A stretch of 64,000 nt of DNA. Origin: Agrococcus beijingensis. GTDB taxonomy: Bacteria > Actinomycetota > Actinomycetes > Actinomycetales > Microbacteriaceae. The notes beneath the pieces were generated by a model that was not told where the DNA came from, did no database searches, and saw nothing but the letters and a program-made list of their open reading frames with translations. This document shows positions 50,693 to 60,989 of the stretch, in pieces (the stretch's first letter is position 1; every line of letters starts with the position of its first letter). The stretch covers positions 1,927,427-1,991,426 of the forward strand of contig NZ_CP132360.1 in assembly GCF_030758955.1 (NCBI RefSeq), read 5' to 3'. The position numbers were made by a program, and so were the translations under genes.

Positions 50693-51897
50693 GGGGTGTC
50701 CTCCTGGCGGGCGGCGGAGCCGGTGGTGCCGGCGGCAGCGGGGGTGCGCTCGCGCGCGACGTGGCTGGTGAGCAGCGAGAGCAGCACGAACACGAGCACG
50801 GCGAGCAGCGCCAGGCGCAGCCCGACGAGGTCGCCGAGCAGGCCGAGCAGCGGCGGGCCGGCGAGGAAGGCGATGTAGCCGATCGCCGAGACGGTGCCGA
50901 CGCGCGCGGCGGCGAGCCGCGGCTCGTCGGAGGCGGCGCTCATGCCGACGGGGAAGCCGAGGCACGCGCCGAGCCCCCACAGCACCACACCGACGATCAC
51001 GACGACCGGCTGGTCGACGAAGATCACGATCAGCAGCCCGACGGCGGCCAGGGCGGCCGACACCCGCAGCATCGGCACGCGTCCGAAGCGCTCGAGCAGC
51101 CCCACGCCCACGAGCCGGCCCACGGTCATCGCGGTCAGGAACAGCGCGAGCGTGAACGCGGCGCCCTCGTTCGAGAAGCCGTGGCCGTCGACCATCACGA
51201 GCGTGAGCCAGTCGTTCGCGCTGCCCTCGGTGAGCGCCATGCCGAGCACGAGCAGGCCCAGCAGCAGCGTGCGCGGGTCCTTCCACACCGAGAGCCGCTC
51301 GCCGAGCGTGACGGGCGTCTCGTGCTCGTCGACCTCGTCCTCCGGCAGGAAGCGGTAGACCACGAGGCCGAGCGCGACCGTCGCGACCGCGACGCCGGTC
51401 GACTGCCACCCGAGCGGCACCCCGAGCAGCTCGCACAGGCCGCCGAGGCCGGCGCCGGCGACGGTGCCGAGCGAGAAGAACGCGTGGAACACGGGCATGA
51501 TCGGCTTGCCCAGCGCGCGCTCGTTGGCGGCGCCCGAGATGTTCATGGCCACGTCGGTGATGCCCGTGAGGCTGCCGCCCACGATGAAGCCGACCACCAC
51601 GAGCCAGGGCAGCGATGCCTCGGCGGCCCAGCCGGCGATCGCGAGCCCGCCCGAGACGGCGATCATGCCGAACGAGGCGACGATGCGCGAGCCGACGGCG
51701 TGGATCACGTGGCTCGCCACCAGCAGGCCCGCGATCGAGCCGACCGAGATCCCCAGCAGCAGCAGGCCCATCTCGCCCGTGGAGGCCTCGAGCGTGTCGC
51801 GCACGTGCGGCACGCGCGAGAGCCAGCTCGAGAAGCCGAACCCCATGGTGAAGAAGGTCGCGAAGACAGCGTTTCGCCAGGCGGTCACGGGGGTCAC
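50689..51897 (-). CDS. MFS transporter, upstream of and overlapping nucS
   Basis: 402 residues from GTG 51897, chosen because CAGAAT lies six bases upstream on this strand (leaderless pattern); a second GTG is at 51888. About twelve membrane segments, with loops [23 protein letters not shown] and [17 protein letters not shown], resembling bacterial Fucose/DUF-type MFS permeases such as YbjJ. The substrate is unknown. It precedes nucS with a 4-bp ATGA overlap, so nucS translation is coupled to this membrane protein. Divergent from the ABC exporter. Confidence 0.92.
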   Translation of the reverse strand: MTPVTAWRNAVFATFFTMGFGFSSWLSRVPHVRDTLEASTGEMGLLLLGISVGSIAGLLVASHVIHAVGSRIVASFGMIAVSGGLAIAGWAAEASLPWLVVVGFIVGGSLTGITDVAMNISGAANERALGKPIMPVFHAFFSLGTVAGAGLGGLCELLGVPLGWQSTGVAVATVALGLVVYRFLPEDEVDEHETPVTLGERLSVWKDPRTLLLGLLVLGMALTEGSANDWLTLVMVDGHGFSNEGAAFTLALFLTAMTVGRLVGVGLLERFGRVPMLRVSAALAAVGLLIVIFVDQPVVVIVGVVLWGLGACLGFPVGMSAASDEPRLAAARVGTVSAIGYIAFLAGPPLLGLLGDLVGLRLALLAVLVFVLLSLLTSHVARERTPAAAGTTGSAARQEDTP

Positions 51898-51954
51898 GAT
51901 CCCATTCTGCCGTGCGCGCGCCGCGCTGCCGAGCAGGGGAGTAGCGTCAGCGCC

Positions 51955-53154
<1,200 letters not shown>

Positions 53155-53161
53155 GTGCACC

Positions 53162-54799
53162 GTGACCGGCACCTGGCTGCTGCTCCGGGCGGCGCTGCGG
53201 CGCGACCGGCTGGTCGTGCTGCTGTGGGTGCTGGCCGTCGCCGGCATGTGGGCGGCGGTGCTCGGCGGCCTCGGCGCCGCGTTCGACGAGCAGGCGCGGC
53301 GGGGCCTGGTCGCGCTGCTGTCGGCCCAGCCGGCGCTGCTGCTGCTGCGCGGCGCGCCCGCCGGCATCAGCCTGGGCGCGGTGATGTTCGTCTCGACCTA
53401 CGCCTACCTCGCCGTGATGGTGGCGTTCATGATGACCTTCTTCGCGGTGCGCCACTCGCGCGGCGACGAGGACGCGGGCCGCGCCGAGCTGGTGCGCGGC
53501 ACCGCCGTCGGCCGCTGGGCGCCGCTGGTGTCGACGCTGATCGCGGGCGTCGTCGAGCTCGCGATCGTCTGCGGCGCGGTGCTGGCGGTGTCGGTCGCGC
53601 TCGGCCTGCCCGCGTTCGGCTCGTTGCTGCTGGCGACCGCGCTCGCCGGTGTCGGCGCCGTCGGCATGCTCGTCGGGCTGCTCGCCGGGCAGGTCTTCCC
53701 GACCTCGCGGGCCGCCAACGGGGCCGCATCGATCGTCGTGGGCGTATGGTTCTTCGTGCGCGGCATCGGGGATGCCCTGGGCGATCCGAGCGCGGATCTC
53801 ACGCGGGTCGAGGCGGCCTGGCCCGTCTGGCTGAGCCCGATCGGGTGGGGCGCCCAGACGCATCCGTACGCCGATGCGCCGTGGGAGCCCGACGGCACGC
53901 CGCTGCTGCTGTTCGTCGCGGCCGTGCTCGTGCTCGGGGCGCTGGTCGCGGCGCTCGAGTCGCGCCGCGAGCTCGGCCGCTCGCTGCTGCCGGAGCGCGT
54001 GGGCCGGCCGACCGGCTCGGCGCGGCTGGGCCTCAGCCCCGGCGGCGCGCCCGTGGGGCTGACGGCCCGGCTGCTGCGCGGCGGCCTGCTGGCGTGGCTG
54101 GTCGTGGGGGCGGTGCTCGGCACGGTCGCGGGCCGGCTGGCGCCGGTGCTGGCGGGCGCGCTCGACGACAACCCGGCGCTGGGGGGCATCGTCGCGACCC
54201 TCGGCGAGGAGAGCGGCGGCGACACCGAGGGCATGTTCATCACCGCGATCGCCGGCATCATCGGCGTGATCGCCTGCGCGGGGGCCATGCAGGCGGTGAT
54301 CCGGCTGCGGCACGAGGAGCAGGCGCACGGCGAGCTGGTGCTCGCGACGACCGTGCGCCGCATCGGCTGGCTGGCCAGCCACCTGCTGCTCGGCGTCGTC
54401 ACCGCGCTCGCGACGCTGGCGGCGTTCACCCTGGTGACGGGCGCCTCGCTGGCCGCCGCCGGCGACGACCGCTGGGGGCAGCTCGCGAGCGTCGCCGTCA
54501 CGCATCTGCCGCTCGTCGCCGTCTACCTGGCCCTCGCGGCGGCGCTCGTGGCGTTCCTGCCGTCGACGGTCGCGTGGCTCGGCTGGGTGCTGCTCATCGG
54601 GCTGCTGCTCGTGGGCGACTTCGCGCCCCTGCTGGGCGACGCGTGGGCGTGGCTCGAGAACATCAGCCCCTTCCACTGGGTCGCGAACCCGCTCGCCGCA
54701 GAGCCGGACTGGACGGGCTCCTGGTGGCTGCTCGCGGTCGCCGCGGTGCTGCTGGCGGCGGCCACCGCCCGCTTCCGCACCCGCGACGCGATCGTCTGA
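53162..54799 (+). CDS. ABC exporter permease, tetronasin/polyketide-antibiotic type
   Basis: 545 residues from GTG 53162. About twelve membrane segments in two similar halves (YAYLAVMVAFMMTFFAVRHSRGDEDAGR then IRLRHEEQAHGELVLATTVRR, both shortened cytoplasmic loops with RxEExxGRxELV-type sequence). This is the pattern of actinobacterial ABC exporters annotated as tetronasin or polyketide antibiotic permeases. ISPFHWVANPL near the C-terminus is typical. It works with the 51955 ATPase. The TetR gene convergent with it could be its regulator, though the operator lies elsewhere. Confidence 0.92.
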   Translation: MTGTWLLLRAALRRDRLVVLLWVLAVAGMWAAVLGGLGAAFDEQARRGLVALLSAQPALLLLRGAPAGISLGAVMFVSTYAYLAVMVAFMMTFFAVRHSRGDEDAGRAELVRGTAVGRWAPLVSTLIAGVVELAIVCGAVLAVSVALGLPAFGSLLLATALAGVGAVGMLVGLLAGQVFPTSRAANGAASIVVGVWFFVRGIGDALGDPSADLTRVEAAWPVWLSPIGWGAQTHPYADAPWEPDGTPLLLFVAAVLVLGALVAALESRRELGRSLLPERVGRPTGSARLGLSPGGAPVGLTARLLRGGLLAWLVVGAVLGTVAGRLAPVLAGALDDNPALGGIVATLGEESGGDTEGMFITAIAGIIGVIACAGAMQAVIRLRHEEQAHGELVLATTVRRIGWLASHLLLGVVTALATLAAFTLVTGASLAAAGDDRWGQLASVAVTHLPLVAVYLALAAALVAFLPSTVAWLGWVLLIGLLLVGDFAPLLGDAWAWLENISPFHWVANPLAAEPDWTGSWWLLAVAAVLLAAATARFRTRDAIV

Positions 54800-54827
54800 G
54801 CCGAGGCTCCGGCGCGAGCGGCGGCCG

Positions 54828-55469
54828 TCACGGCTGCCGGAGGAGCGCGGCCGCCATCATGCGCGTCATCGTGGCGACGTAGTCCTCCGCATCCCAACCG
54901 GCGCGCAGCACCAGCCGCTCGTAGAGGTCGCCGGAGAAGGCCAGCAGGAGGTCGCGCGCGGCCTCGAGGCTGAGGTCGGGGCGCAGGTGGCCGCCGTCGG
55001 CCAGCGCTCGTGCGTTGTGCAGCATCCGCTCGGCGCGGCCGCCCTCGATCTCCTCCAGCAGCCCCCGCGCCTCCGGGTCGACCTCGGCCGCGGAGCGGAT
55101 GAGCGCGAGCACGGGGGTCGCCCGCGGCGCGACCTCGAGCGCCAGGCGCAGCCAGCCCTCGACGATCTCCGCGCCGGTCCCGGCCGACGCCGCTACGGCA
55201 TCCGCCCGCCGCTCCGCGTGCTCGGGGCCGACGCCGGCCAGGGCGCTCTGCCAGATGGCGCGGACCAGGCCGGCCTTGCCCCCGAACGACTTGTAGATCG
55301 TCTCGGGGGAGACGCCGGCCTCCGCCGCCACGGCAGCGACGGTGGTGAGGGCGAAGCCCTGTGCCGTGAAGCGCTGCCGCGCCGCCTCTACGATCCGCCG
55401 CCGCCGCTCGGCAGCGCCCTCTCGACGGCGCGCCGCGTCATAGCGCCTCTTGACAGGCTGCTCAGCCAC
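54828..55469 (-). CDS. TetR family transcriptional regulator
   Basis: 213 residues from GTG 55469, which has GGGGAGG six bases upstream; ATG 55484 adds five residues but has no ribosome site. HTH: ALTTVAAVAAEAGVSPETIYKSFGGK at about 40-65. The C-terminal ligand domain is typical of the family. Divergent from the 55540 operon. The operator GATACAG-ATCA-CTGTATC at 55487-55504 sits against its own start, so autoregulation and control of the SnoaL-like/NmrA-like operon are both likely. Confidence 0.94.
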   Translation of the reverse strand: MAEQPVKRRYDAARRREGAAERRRRIVEAARQRFTAQGFALTTVAAVAAEAGVSPETIYKSFGGKAGLVRAIWQSALAGVGPEHAERRADAVAASAGTGAEIVEGWLRLALEVAPRATPVLALIRSAAEVDPEARGLLEEIEGGRAERMLHNARALADGGHLRPDLSLEAARDLLLAFSGDLYERLVLRAGWDAEDYVATMTRMMAAALLRQP

Positions 55470-55486
55470 GAGGATCCTCCCCATTA

Positions 55487-55504
55487 GATACAGATCACTG
55501 TATC
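55487..55504. promoter_or_regulatory. TetR operator
   Basis: GATACAG-ATCA-CTGTATC, a perfect 7-bp inverted repeat with a 4-bp spacer, lies in the 70-bp divergent region between the TetR gene and the 55540 gene. TATCTA on the minus strand overlaps it as a probable -10. Confidence 0.8.
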
Positions 55505-55539
55505 GAAACTTCGCAGCTCGCACGATGAGGAGTGGGACG

Positions 55540-55980
55540 ATGAACCAGGAGGAGCCGGGCCGCAAGCGCTCGGCGACAGACGTCGTGCGGAGCCTGTACG
55601 GCTCCGTGAGGGCGCACGATCTGCAGGGGATCGTCGCGCACTTCGCGCCGGGCTATGCGCTCGAGAACCCGGCGCGACCCGATCGGAGCTTCCACGGCGC
55701 AGATCAGGTGCGGCGCAACTGGTCGACGCTGCTCGGCTCGATGGCGGATCTCGCGCTGGAGGAGCGGCGGCTGGTGGCCGACGGCTCGACCGTGTGGAGC
55801 GAGATCGCCATCCGCGGACACCTCGCCGACGGCCGAGAGCAGGCGCTGTGCGGCGTCATGATCTACCGCGTCGACGCGGGGCTCATCTCGGAGGGCACCT
55901 TCTACCTCGAGCCGGTCGTGCGCGACGGGCTCGACGCGGATGCGGCAGTGCGTGCGCTCGCCGCGGAGACGGGACGATGA
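55540..55980 (+). CDS. SnoaL-like (NTF2-fold) protein
   Basis: 146 residues from ATG 55540 (GAGGAGTGGGACG upstream). VVRSLYGSVRAHDLQGIVAHFAPGYALENPARPDRSFHG (key: YGSVRAHDLQGIVAHFAP) is a typical SnoaL-like start, and ISEGTFYLEPV is the closing strand. These small proteins bind or isomerise hydrophobic ligands. First gene of a two-gene TetR-controlled operon with the NAD(P)-binding protein. The ligand is unknown. Confidence 0.85.
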   Translation: MNQEEPGRKRSATDVVRSLYGSVRAHDLQGIVAHFAPGYALENPARPDRSFHGADQVRRNWSTLLGSMADLALEERRLVADGSTVWSEIAIRGHLADGREQALCGVMIYRVDAGLISEGTFYLEPVVRDGLDADAAVRALAAETGR

Positions 55981-56867
55981 TCCTGGTGGTGGGCGGCTCC
56001 GGTCGCCTCGGCCGGCTCGTCGTCGAAGCGCTCAGCGCCCAGCACGAGGTGCGGGTGCTCGCCCGGCACGCGACGACCGCGGCGCCGCCGCTGCCCGGTC
56101 GGGTGCAGCTGGTCGACGGCGACGTCAGGGATGCTGCGGCGATGACCGCCGCGGCCGAGGGCGCCTCGTGCATCGTGGTCGCCTCGCACGGCGTGGAGAG
56201 CAGGGAGCGCGACGGGCTCGAGTCGGTCGACGTGCTGGGCGCCCGGGCGGTCGCCGCCGCCGCGACGAGGAACGGGTGCGGCATCGTGCTCGTCTCGGCG
56301 GTCGGCGCCGCGCCTGATGCCGCGCAGCCGCTGGCGCGCACGAAGTGGGCCGCCGAGCAGATCGTCAGGGAGTGCGGAGCCCCGTGGACGATCGTGCGCG
56401 CGGCCGCGTTCGCGCAGACCTGGGCCATGATCCTGACGCTCTCCGCGGGGCGATCGGGCCGTCCGAGCCTGATCGGCCCGGGGGCGGCACTGCATCGGTT
56501 CGTCGACGTGCGCGACGTCGCCGCTGTGGTGGCGCGCGCGGCGACCGACGACGCGCTCCGAGGGCGCATCCTCGAGGTGTGCGGACCGGATCCGCTCACG
56601 CCCTCGCAGCTCGCCGCCATGGTGCAGGAGGCCAACTCGTGGCACGGGGCGCCTCGGCACCTGCCCCTGGCGCTCGCCCGCGTCATCGGGTCGGGCCTGT
56701 CGCTCTTCCGCCCGGATCTCGGGCGACGGCTCACGCTCGGCATCGCCATGAACGAGTCGCAGCCGCCCGACAGCACTGAGGGCGAGCTGCCGACCTGGCT
56801 GGCGATGCGCCCGATCACCCCGGAGACGATGCGCTGGCCGCCGGCGTCGACCAGCGTCGACGCGTGA
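55977..56867 (+). CDS. NAD(P)-binding NmrA-like/atypical SDR protein
   Basis: 296 residues. Rossmann start ILVVGGSGRLGRLVVEAL, then DGDVRDAAAMTAAAEGAS, IVLVSAVGA, LARTKWAAEQIVRECGAPWTIVRA (shortened), the usual layout of NmrA-like atypical short-chain dehydrogenases. The canonical Tyr-x3-Lys is reduced (RTKWAAE), so it may be a redox sensor or a reductase with altered chemistry. ATGA overlap with the SnoaL-like gene. The stop is one base before the second palindromic element. Confidence 0.9.
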   Translation: MILVVGGSGRLGRLVVEALSAQHEVRVLARHATTAAPPLPGRVQLVDGDVRDAAAMTAAAEGASCIVVASHGVESRERDGLESVDVLGARAVAAAATRNGCGIVLVSAVGAAPDAAQPLARTKWAAEQIVRECGAPWTIVRAAAFAQTWAMILTLSAGRSGRPSLIGPGAALHRFVDVRDVAAVVARAATDDALRGRILEVCGPDPLTPSQLAAMVQEANSWHGAPRHLPLALARVIGSGLSLFRPDLGRRLTLGIAMNESQPPDSTEGELPTWLAMRPITPETMRWPPASTSVDA

Positions 56868-56868
56868 C

Positions 56869-56960
56869 GCACAACGCAAGCCCGACTCGGCATCGGCGCG
56901 GCAGATCGACTCGTGCTCGGGCGAGCGCCGCGGAAAGGCCTCAACGGGCTTGCGTTGTGC
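56869..56960. repeat. Palindromic extragenic element, copy 2
   Basis: GCACAACGCAAGCCCG (56869-56884) and its exact reverse complement (56945-56960) enclose 60 bases. The first 13 bases of each arm match the arms of the 39031-39126 element. It lies between a plus-strand stop (56867) and a minus-strand stop (56983), so it could also serve as a bidirectional terminator. Confidence 0.8.
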
Positions 56961-56982
56961 ATCGGGAGGCGAGGCGGATGCG

Positions 56983-58299
56983 TCACGTGCGCCCGACCCG
57001 CATCCACGCGTCCGAGCGGGCACGCAGGCCCAGCGTCACGGCCCGCGCCCCGAGGTAGCCGAACGAGAACGCCGCCCAGATCGTCGCCAGCGCATCCACG
57101 CCCGGCACGAGCGCCAGCAGCAGCAGCGGCAGGTAGACGGCCAGGTTGAGCAGGCCCGTCCACGCCAGGTAGCGCACGTCGCCCGCGCCGATCAGCACGC
57201 CGTCGAGCACGAAGACGAAGCCGGCGATCGGCTGCGCCAGCGCCAGCAGCACGAGCGCGACCGGCAGCGCCTCGAGCACGGCCGCGTCGCTCGTGAAGAC
57301 GCCCCCGAGCACCCACGCGACCGAGAGCAGCAGGGCCCCGACGACGCATCCGAACCCCACGCCCCATGCCTGCAGCCGTCGCGTCACGGCGCGCGCCTCG
57401 GCCACGTCGCCCGCCCCGAGCGACCTGCCCAGCATCGCCTGGCCGGCGATGGCGAGCGCGTCGAGCGCGAAGGCGAGCGTCGAGAAGAGGGTGAACGCGA
57501 TCTGGGTGGCGGCGAGCGTCGCCGTGCCCGCCTGCGCCGCGATGGCGGTCGTCGCGAGCAGCGCCACCCGCAGCGACAGCGTGCGCATGAACAGCCAGCC
57601 GCCGGTCGACGCGGTGCGGCCGAGGTCGCCCCAGTGGATGCCGAGCGGCACACCGGCCCGCCGCGCCTCGCGCACCGCGAACCACAGGAAGAACGCGGCC
57701 ATGCCCCACTGCGCGATGACCGTGCCGAGCGCGCTGCCCGCGACGCCGAGCCCGCCGCCGTAGATCAGCAGCACGTTGAGCGCGGCGTTCGCGGCGAAGC
57801 CGATGGTGGCGACGACCAGCGGCGTGCGGGTGTCCTGCAGGCCGCGCATGAGGCCGGTCGCGGCCAGCACGATGAGCATGGCGGGCAGCCCGAGGATCGA
57901 GATGCCGAGATAGACGGCCGCGTGCGCGGTGACGGCGGATGCGGCACCGAAGAGGGCGACGACGGGTCCGGCGAGCGGGGTGGCCAGCACGAGCACCGCA
58001 CCGGCGACGATCGCCAGCCAGATGCCGTCGATGCCCGCCCGGATCGCAGCCGGACGATCGCCGGCACCCAGCAGCCGCGCGACGGCCGGCGTGGTGCCGT
58101 AGGCGAGGAAGATCAGCAGCCCGACGGCGGTCGAGAGCGCCGCGACGCCGATGCCGACGCCCGCGAGCTGCTCGGCGCCGAGGTGCCCGACGAGGGCCGT
58201 GTCGACGAGCAGGAACGCCGGCTCGGCGATGAGCGCGCCGAGCGCGGGCACGGCCAGCCGCAGGATCTCGCGATCGCGGGCGTCGGGTCGCAGGCGCAC
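56983..58299 (-). CDS. MATE family efflux transporter (DinF-like)
   Basis: 438 residues from GTG 58299, with TAGCGT six bases upstream on this strand. Twelve membrane segments. The N-terminal LAVPALGALIAEPAFLLVDTALVGHLG and GTTPAVARLLGAGD loops, and LGRSLGAGDVAEARAVTRR in the second half (shortened), are DinF/MATE signatures. A cation-coupled exporter of drugs or metabolites. Divergent from the M13 peptidase gene. Confidence 0.94.
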   Translation of the reverse strand: MRLRPDARDREILRLAVPALGALIAEPAFLLVDTALVGHLGAEQLAGVGIGVAALSTAVGLLIFLAYGTTPAVARLLGAGDRPAAIRAGIDGIWLAIVAGAVLVLATPLAGPVVALFGAASAVTAHAAVYLGISILGLPAMLIVLAATGLMRGLQDTRTPLVVATIGFAANAALNVLLIYGGGLGVAGSALGTVIAQWGMAAFFLWFAVREARRAGVPLGIHWGDLGRTASTGGWLFMRTLSLRVALLATTAIAAQAGTATLAATQIAFTLFSTLAFALDALAIAGQAMLGRSLGAGDVAEARAVTRRLQAWGVGFGCVVGALLLSVAWVLGGVFTSDAAVLEALPVALVLLALAQPIAGFVFVLDGVLIGAGDVRYLAWTGLLNLAVYLPLLLLALVPGVDALATIWAAFSFGYLGARAVTLGLRARSDAWMRVGRT

Positions 58300-58420
58300 C
58301 CGGCAACGCTACCGGCGCGGCGCACGCCGCTGGCGGCCGGTCGGGCGCCCGGTCGCGACGGCGGCAGCGGCGCCCGGCTCCGACGCCGGATCCCGCACCG
58401 CGCGCCATATGCTGACCCCC

Positions 58421-60367
58421 ATGACGACTCTGCCCTCCGGCCTGCCCGTCGACGACTTCAGCGCCGAGATCCGCCCCCAGGACGACCTCTTCCTCCACGT
58501 GCACGCCAAGTGGCTCGAGCGCACCGAGATCCCGAACGACAAGGCTCGCTGGGGCGCCTTCGCGGTGCTGGCCGAGCAGGCCGAGGAGGCCGTGCGCGAG
58601 ATCGTCATCGAGATGCAGCAGGCCGAGCCGGGCACCGACGCGCGCAAGGTCGGCGACCTCTACGCATCCTTCCTCGACGAGGCGGCGGCCGACGCCAAGG
58701 GCATCGACCCGATCCGTCCGCTGCTCGAGCGCGTCGACGCGGTCGACAGCGTCGACGGGCTGCTCGAGCTGATGGGCGACCTCGAGGCGATCGGCGGCCC
58801 GGGCCTGGTGGGCGTGTGGGTCGACACCGACCCGGGCGATCCGGGCCGCTACCTCGTGCACCTCAACCAGGGCGGGCTGGGGCTGCCCGACGAGTCGTAC
58901 TACCGCGAGGATGCGTTCGCCGAGGTGCGCACGGCCTACCTCGAGCACCTGCAGACGATGTTCGGCCACCTCGGCGACGCCGAGGAGCGCGCCCACGCCG
59001 AGGCGACGCTCGTCTTCGCGCTCGAGACCGAGATCGCCACCCACCACTGGGATCGCGTGACCTCGCGCGATGACGAGAAGACCTACAACCTGCAGCGCCC
59101 CGCCGAGCGCTACCCTCGCCTGCACACCTGGCTGCGCGCCGTGCACGCGCCCGAGGGCACGTTCGACGAGGCGGTCGTGCGCCAGCCGAGCTACTTCGAC
59201 GGCGTGTCGGCGATGCTCGTCGACGAGCGCCTCGACGAGTGGAAGGCGTGGCTGCGCCTGGGCGTGCTGCGCTCGTTCGCCAGCTACCTGACCACCGGCA
59301 TCTCGAAGGATCAGTTCGACTTCTACGGCACGGTGCTCACCGGCGCCCCCGAGCAGCGCGAGCGCTGGAAGCGCGGCGTCTCGCTCGTCGAGGGCATGCT
59401 CGGCGACGCGATCGGCCGCATCTACGTCGACCGGCACTTCCCGCCGGAGGCGAAGGCCGCGATGGACGAGCTGATCGCGCACCTGGTCGACGCCTACCGC
59501 GCGTCGATCGCCCAGCTCGAGTGGATGGGCGAGGAGACCCGCGGGCGCGCGCTCGAGAAGCTCGAGAAGTTCACGCCCAAGATCGGCTACCCCGTGCGGT
59601 GGCGCGACTACGGCTCGCTCGAGATCGGCGCCGACCTGGTCGCCAACGTGCAGGCCGCGACCCGCTTCGAGCACGACCGCGAGCTGGCGAAGATCGGCAA
59701 GCCGATCGACCGCGACGAGTGGTTCATGAACCCGCAGACGGTCAACGCCTACTACAACCCCGGCTTCAACGAGATCGTCTTCCCGGCCGCGATCCTGCAG
59801 CCCCCGTTCTTCGACGTGACGAGGGATGCGGCTGCGAACTTCGGCGCCATCGGTGCCGTCATCGGGCACGAGATCGGGCACGGCTTCGACGACCAGGGCT
59901 CGAAGTTCGACGGCGACGGACGCCTCCACGACTGGTGGACCGACGAGGACCGCACGGCGTTCGACGCGCGCACGAGCGCGCTGATCGCGCAGTACGACGC
60001 GCTCGAGCCGGTCGCGGCCCCCGGGCACAAGGTGAACGGCGCGCTCACGATCGGCGAGAACATCGGCGACCTGGGCGGGCTCGGGATCGCCTGGAAGGCC
60101 TATGTCGCGTCCCTCGGCGGGGCGGAGCCGCCGGAGCTCGACGGGTACACGGGCGCGCAGCGGTTCTTCCTGTCGTGGTCGTACGCCTGGCAGCTGAAGA
60201 TCCGTCAGGAGGAGGCCGTGCGGCTCGTCTCGATGGACCCGCACTCGCCGAACGAGCACCGCACGAACCAGGTGGTCAAGAACCTCGACGCGTTCGTCGA
60301 GGCGTTCGGCGTGCGGCCCGGCGATGCGCTCTGGCTCGACCCGGAGGCGCGCGTCACGATCTGGTGA
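58421..60367 (+). CDS. M13 family metallopeptidase (neprilysin/PepO-like)
   Basis: 648 residues. The zinc site is H483-E-I-G-H487 with the third ligand E546 in GENIGDLGG, and the substrate-binding NAYYNP precedes it. The N-terminal peptidase_M13_N domain (DDFSAEIRPQDDLFLHVHAKW) is complete. No signal peptide, as in actinobacterial cytoplasmic PepO. It cleaves small peptides. ATG 58421 is seven bases after TATGCT; ATG 58409 is in frame but overlaps that element. It ends 9 bp from the convergent ArsR gene. Confidence 0.95.
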   Translation: MTTLPSGLPVDDFSAEIRPQDDLFLHVHAKWLERTEIPNDKARWGAFAVLAEQAEEAVREIVIEMQQAEPGTDARKVGDLYASFLDEAAADAKGIDPIRPLLERVDAVDSVDGLLELMGDLEAIGGPGLVGVWVDTDPGDPGRYLVHLNQGGLGLPDESYYREDAFAEVRTAYLEHLQTMFGHLGDAEERAHAEATLVFALETEIATHHWDRVTSRDDEKTYNLQRPAERYPRLHTWLRAVHAPEGTFDEAVVRQPSYFDGVSAMLVDERLDEWKAWLRLGVLRSFASYLTTGISKDQFDFYGTVLTGAPEQRERWKRGVSLVEGMLGDAIGRIYVDRHFPPEAKAAMDELIAHLVDAYRASIAQLEWMGEETRGRALEKLEKFTPKIGYPVRWRDYGSLEIGADLVANVQAATRFEHDRELAKIGKPIDRDEWFMNPQTVNAYYNPGFNEIVFPAAILQPPFFDVTRDAAANFGAIGAVIGHEIGHGFDDQGSKFDGDGRLHDWWTDEDRTAFDARTSALIAQYDALEPVAAPGHKVNGALTIGENIGDLGGLGIAWKAYVASLGGAEPPELDGYTGAQRFFLSWSYAWQLKIRQEEAVRLVSMDPHSPNEHRTNQVVKNLDAFVEAFGVRPGDALWLDPEARVTIW

Positions 60368-60376
60368 CGCCGCGCG

Positions 60377-60703
60377 TCAGGCGCGGCCGGGCGAGCGCAG
60401 CAGCGCCCCGAGCTCGTCGAGCGCGCCGTCGACCACCCGGTAGTGCGCCCACTTGCCCCGCTGCTCGCGCTCGATGAGCCCGGCGGCGACGAGCACCTTG
60501 GCGTGATGGGATGCGGTGGGCTGGCTCACGTCGATGGCGTCGGCCAGGTCGCACACGCAGATCTCGCCGTCGGTGGCGGCGAGCATCGAGAGCATCCGCA
60601 GGCGCGAAGGCTCGGCGACGGCCTTCAGGCGGGCCGCGATCGCCTCGGCCTCCGCGCGCTCGAGCGCGGGCTCTCCGGGCGTGCACCAGACGGTCTCTCG
60701 CAT
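60377..60703 (-). CDS. ArsR/SmtB family metal-responsive repressor
   Basis: 108 residues from ATG 60703 (GAGAGG nine bases upstream); ATG 60712 is an alternative. The winged HTH contains EICVCDLADAIDVSQPTASHH, with C49 and C51 in the CVC motif used by alpha3-type arsenic/cadmium sensors, plus C7 in VWCTPGEP near the N-terminus. Three Cys would suit As(III)/Sb(III) or Cd/Pb. The family represses and is released by metal. It is divergent from the 19-residue Cys-rich ORF at 60779, which is its most obvious target. Confidence 0.93.
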   Translation of the reverse strand: MRETVWCTPGEPALERAEAEAIAARLKAVAEPSRLRMLSMLAATDGEICVCDLADAIDVSQPTASHHAKVLVAAGLIEREQRGKWAHYRVVDGALDELGALLRSPGRA

Positions 60704-60730
60704 GTCACGCATCCTCTCGCATCGACCTCC

Positions 60731-60769
60731 GTCGATATGATACACATTGACACACATCGATACGAGAGG
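60731..60769. promoter_or_regulatory. Divergent ArsR/micro-ORF control region
   Basis: A 75-bp AT-richer stretch. It holds half-sites TCGATAT (60732-60738) and ATCGATA (60756-60762), TTGACA (60747-60752) and, on the minus strand, TATCAT (60742-60737). CCTCTCGCATCGA (60713-60725) mirrors TCGATACGAGAGG (60757-60769) with one mismatch, and these arms include both ribosome sites. A likely ArsR operator; exact contacts are uncertain. Confidence 0.55.
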
Positions 60770-60778
60770 AGGTGCGCG

Positions 60779-60838
60779 ATGGACGAGCAGGTTCTGGAAG
60801 AGGCCCGCAAGGAGTGCTGCGGCGACGGCTGCTGCTAA
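60779..60838 (+). CDS. 19-residue Cys-rich micro-ORF
   Basis: ATG 60779 to TAA 60838: MDEQVLEEARKECCGDGCC. An acidic, helix-prone N-terminus is followed by CCGDGCC at the very C-terminus, four Cys in the last seven residues. AGGAGG is six bases upstream, an ideal ribosome site. A perfect 10-bp terminator-type hairpin begins 12 bases after the stop. It is divergent from an ArsR repressor. A metal-binding peptide (arsenite, cadmium, copper or similar) induced through ArsR is the natural inference. I know no family for it. The same CCGxGCC word occurs in the N-terminal extension of the ferrochelatase. Confidence 0.7.
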   Translation: MDEQVLEEARKECCGDGCC

Positions 60839-60850
60839 ACGATCGCTCGG

Positions 60851-60874
60851 GCGGAGGCCCTTGCGGGCCTCCGC
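60851..60874 (+). terminator. Terminator hairpin after the micro-ORF
   Basis: GCGGAGGCCC (60851-60860), loop TTGC, GGGCCTCCGC (60865-60874), a perfect 10-bp stem. It closes a transcript of about 110-140 nt carrying only the micro-ORF. No U-tract. Confidence 0.75.
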
Positions 60875-60989
60875 TGCCCAGCCGCCGTCGATGTCCAGCA
60901 ACCTGGGAGCGCACGCGGGTCGCGGCTCGGTATCGTGGGGCGCGGAACCAGGCCAGCTCCGCTGGCACATCCCAACGGCAGGAGCGAAC

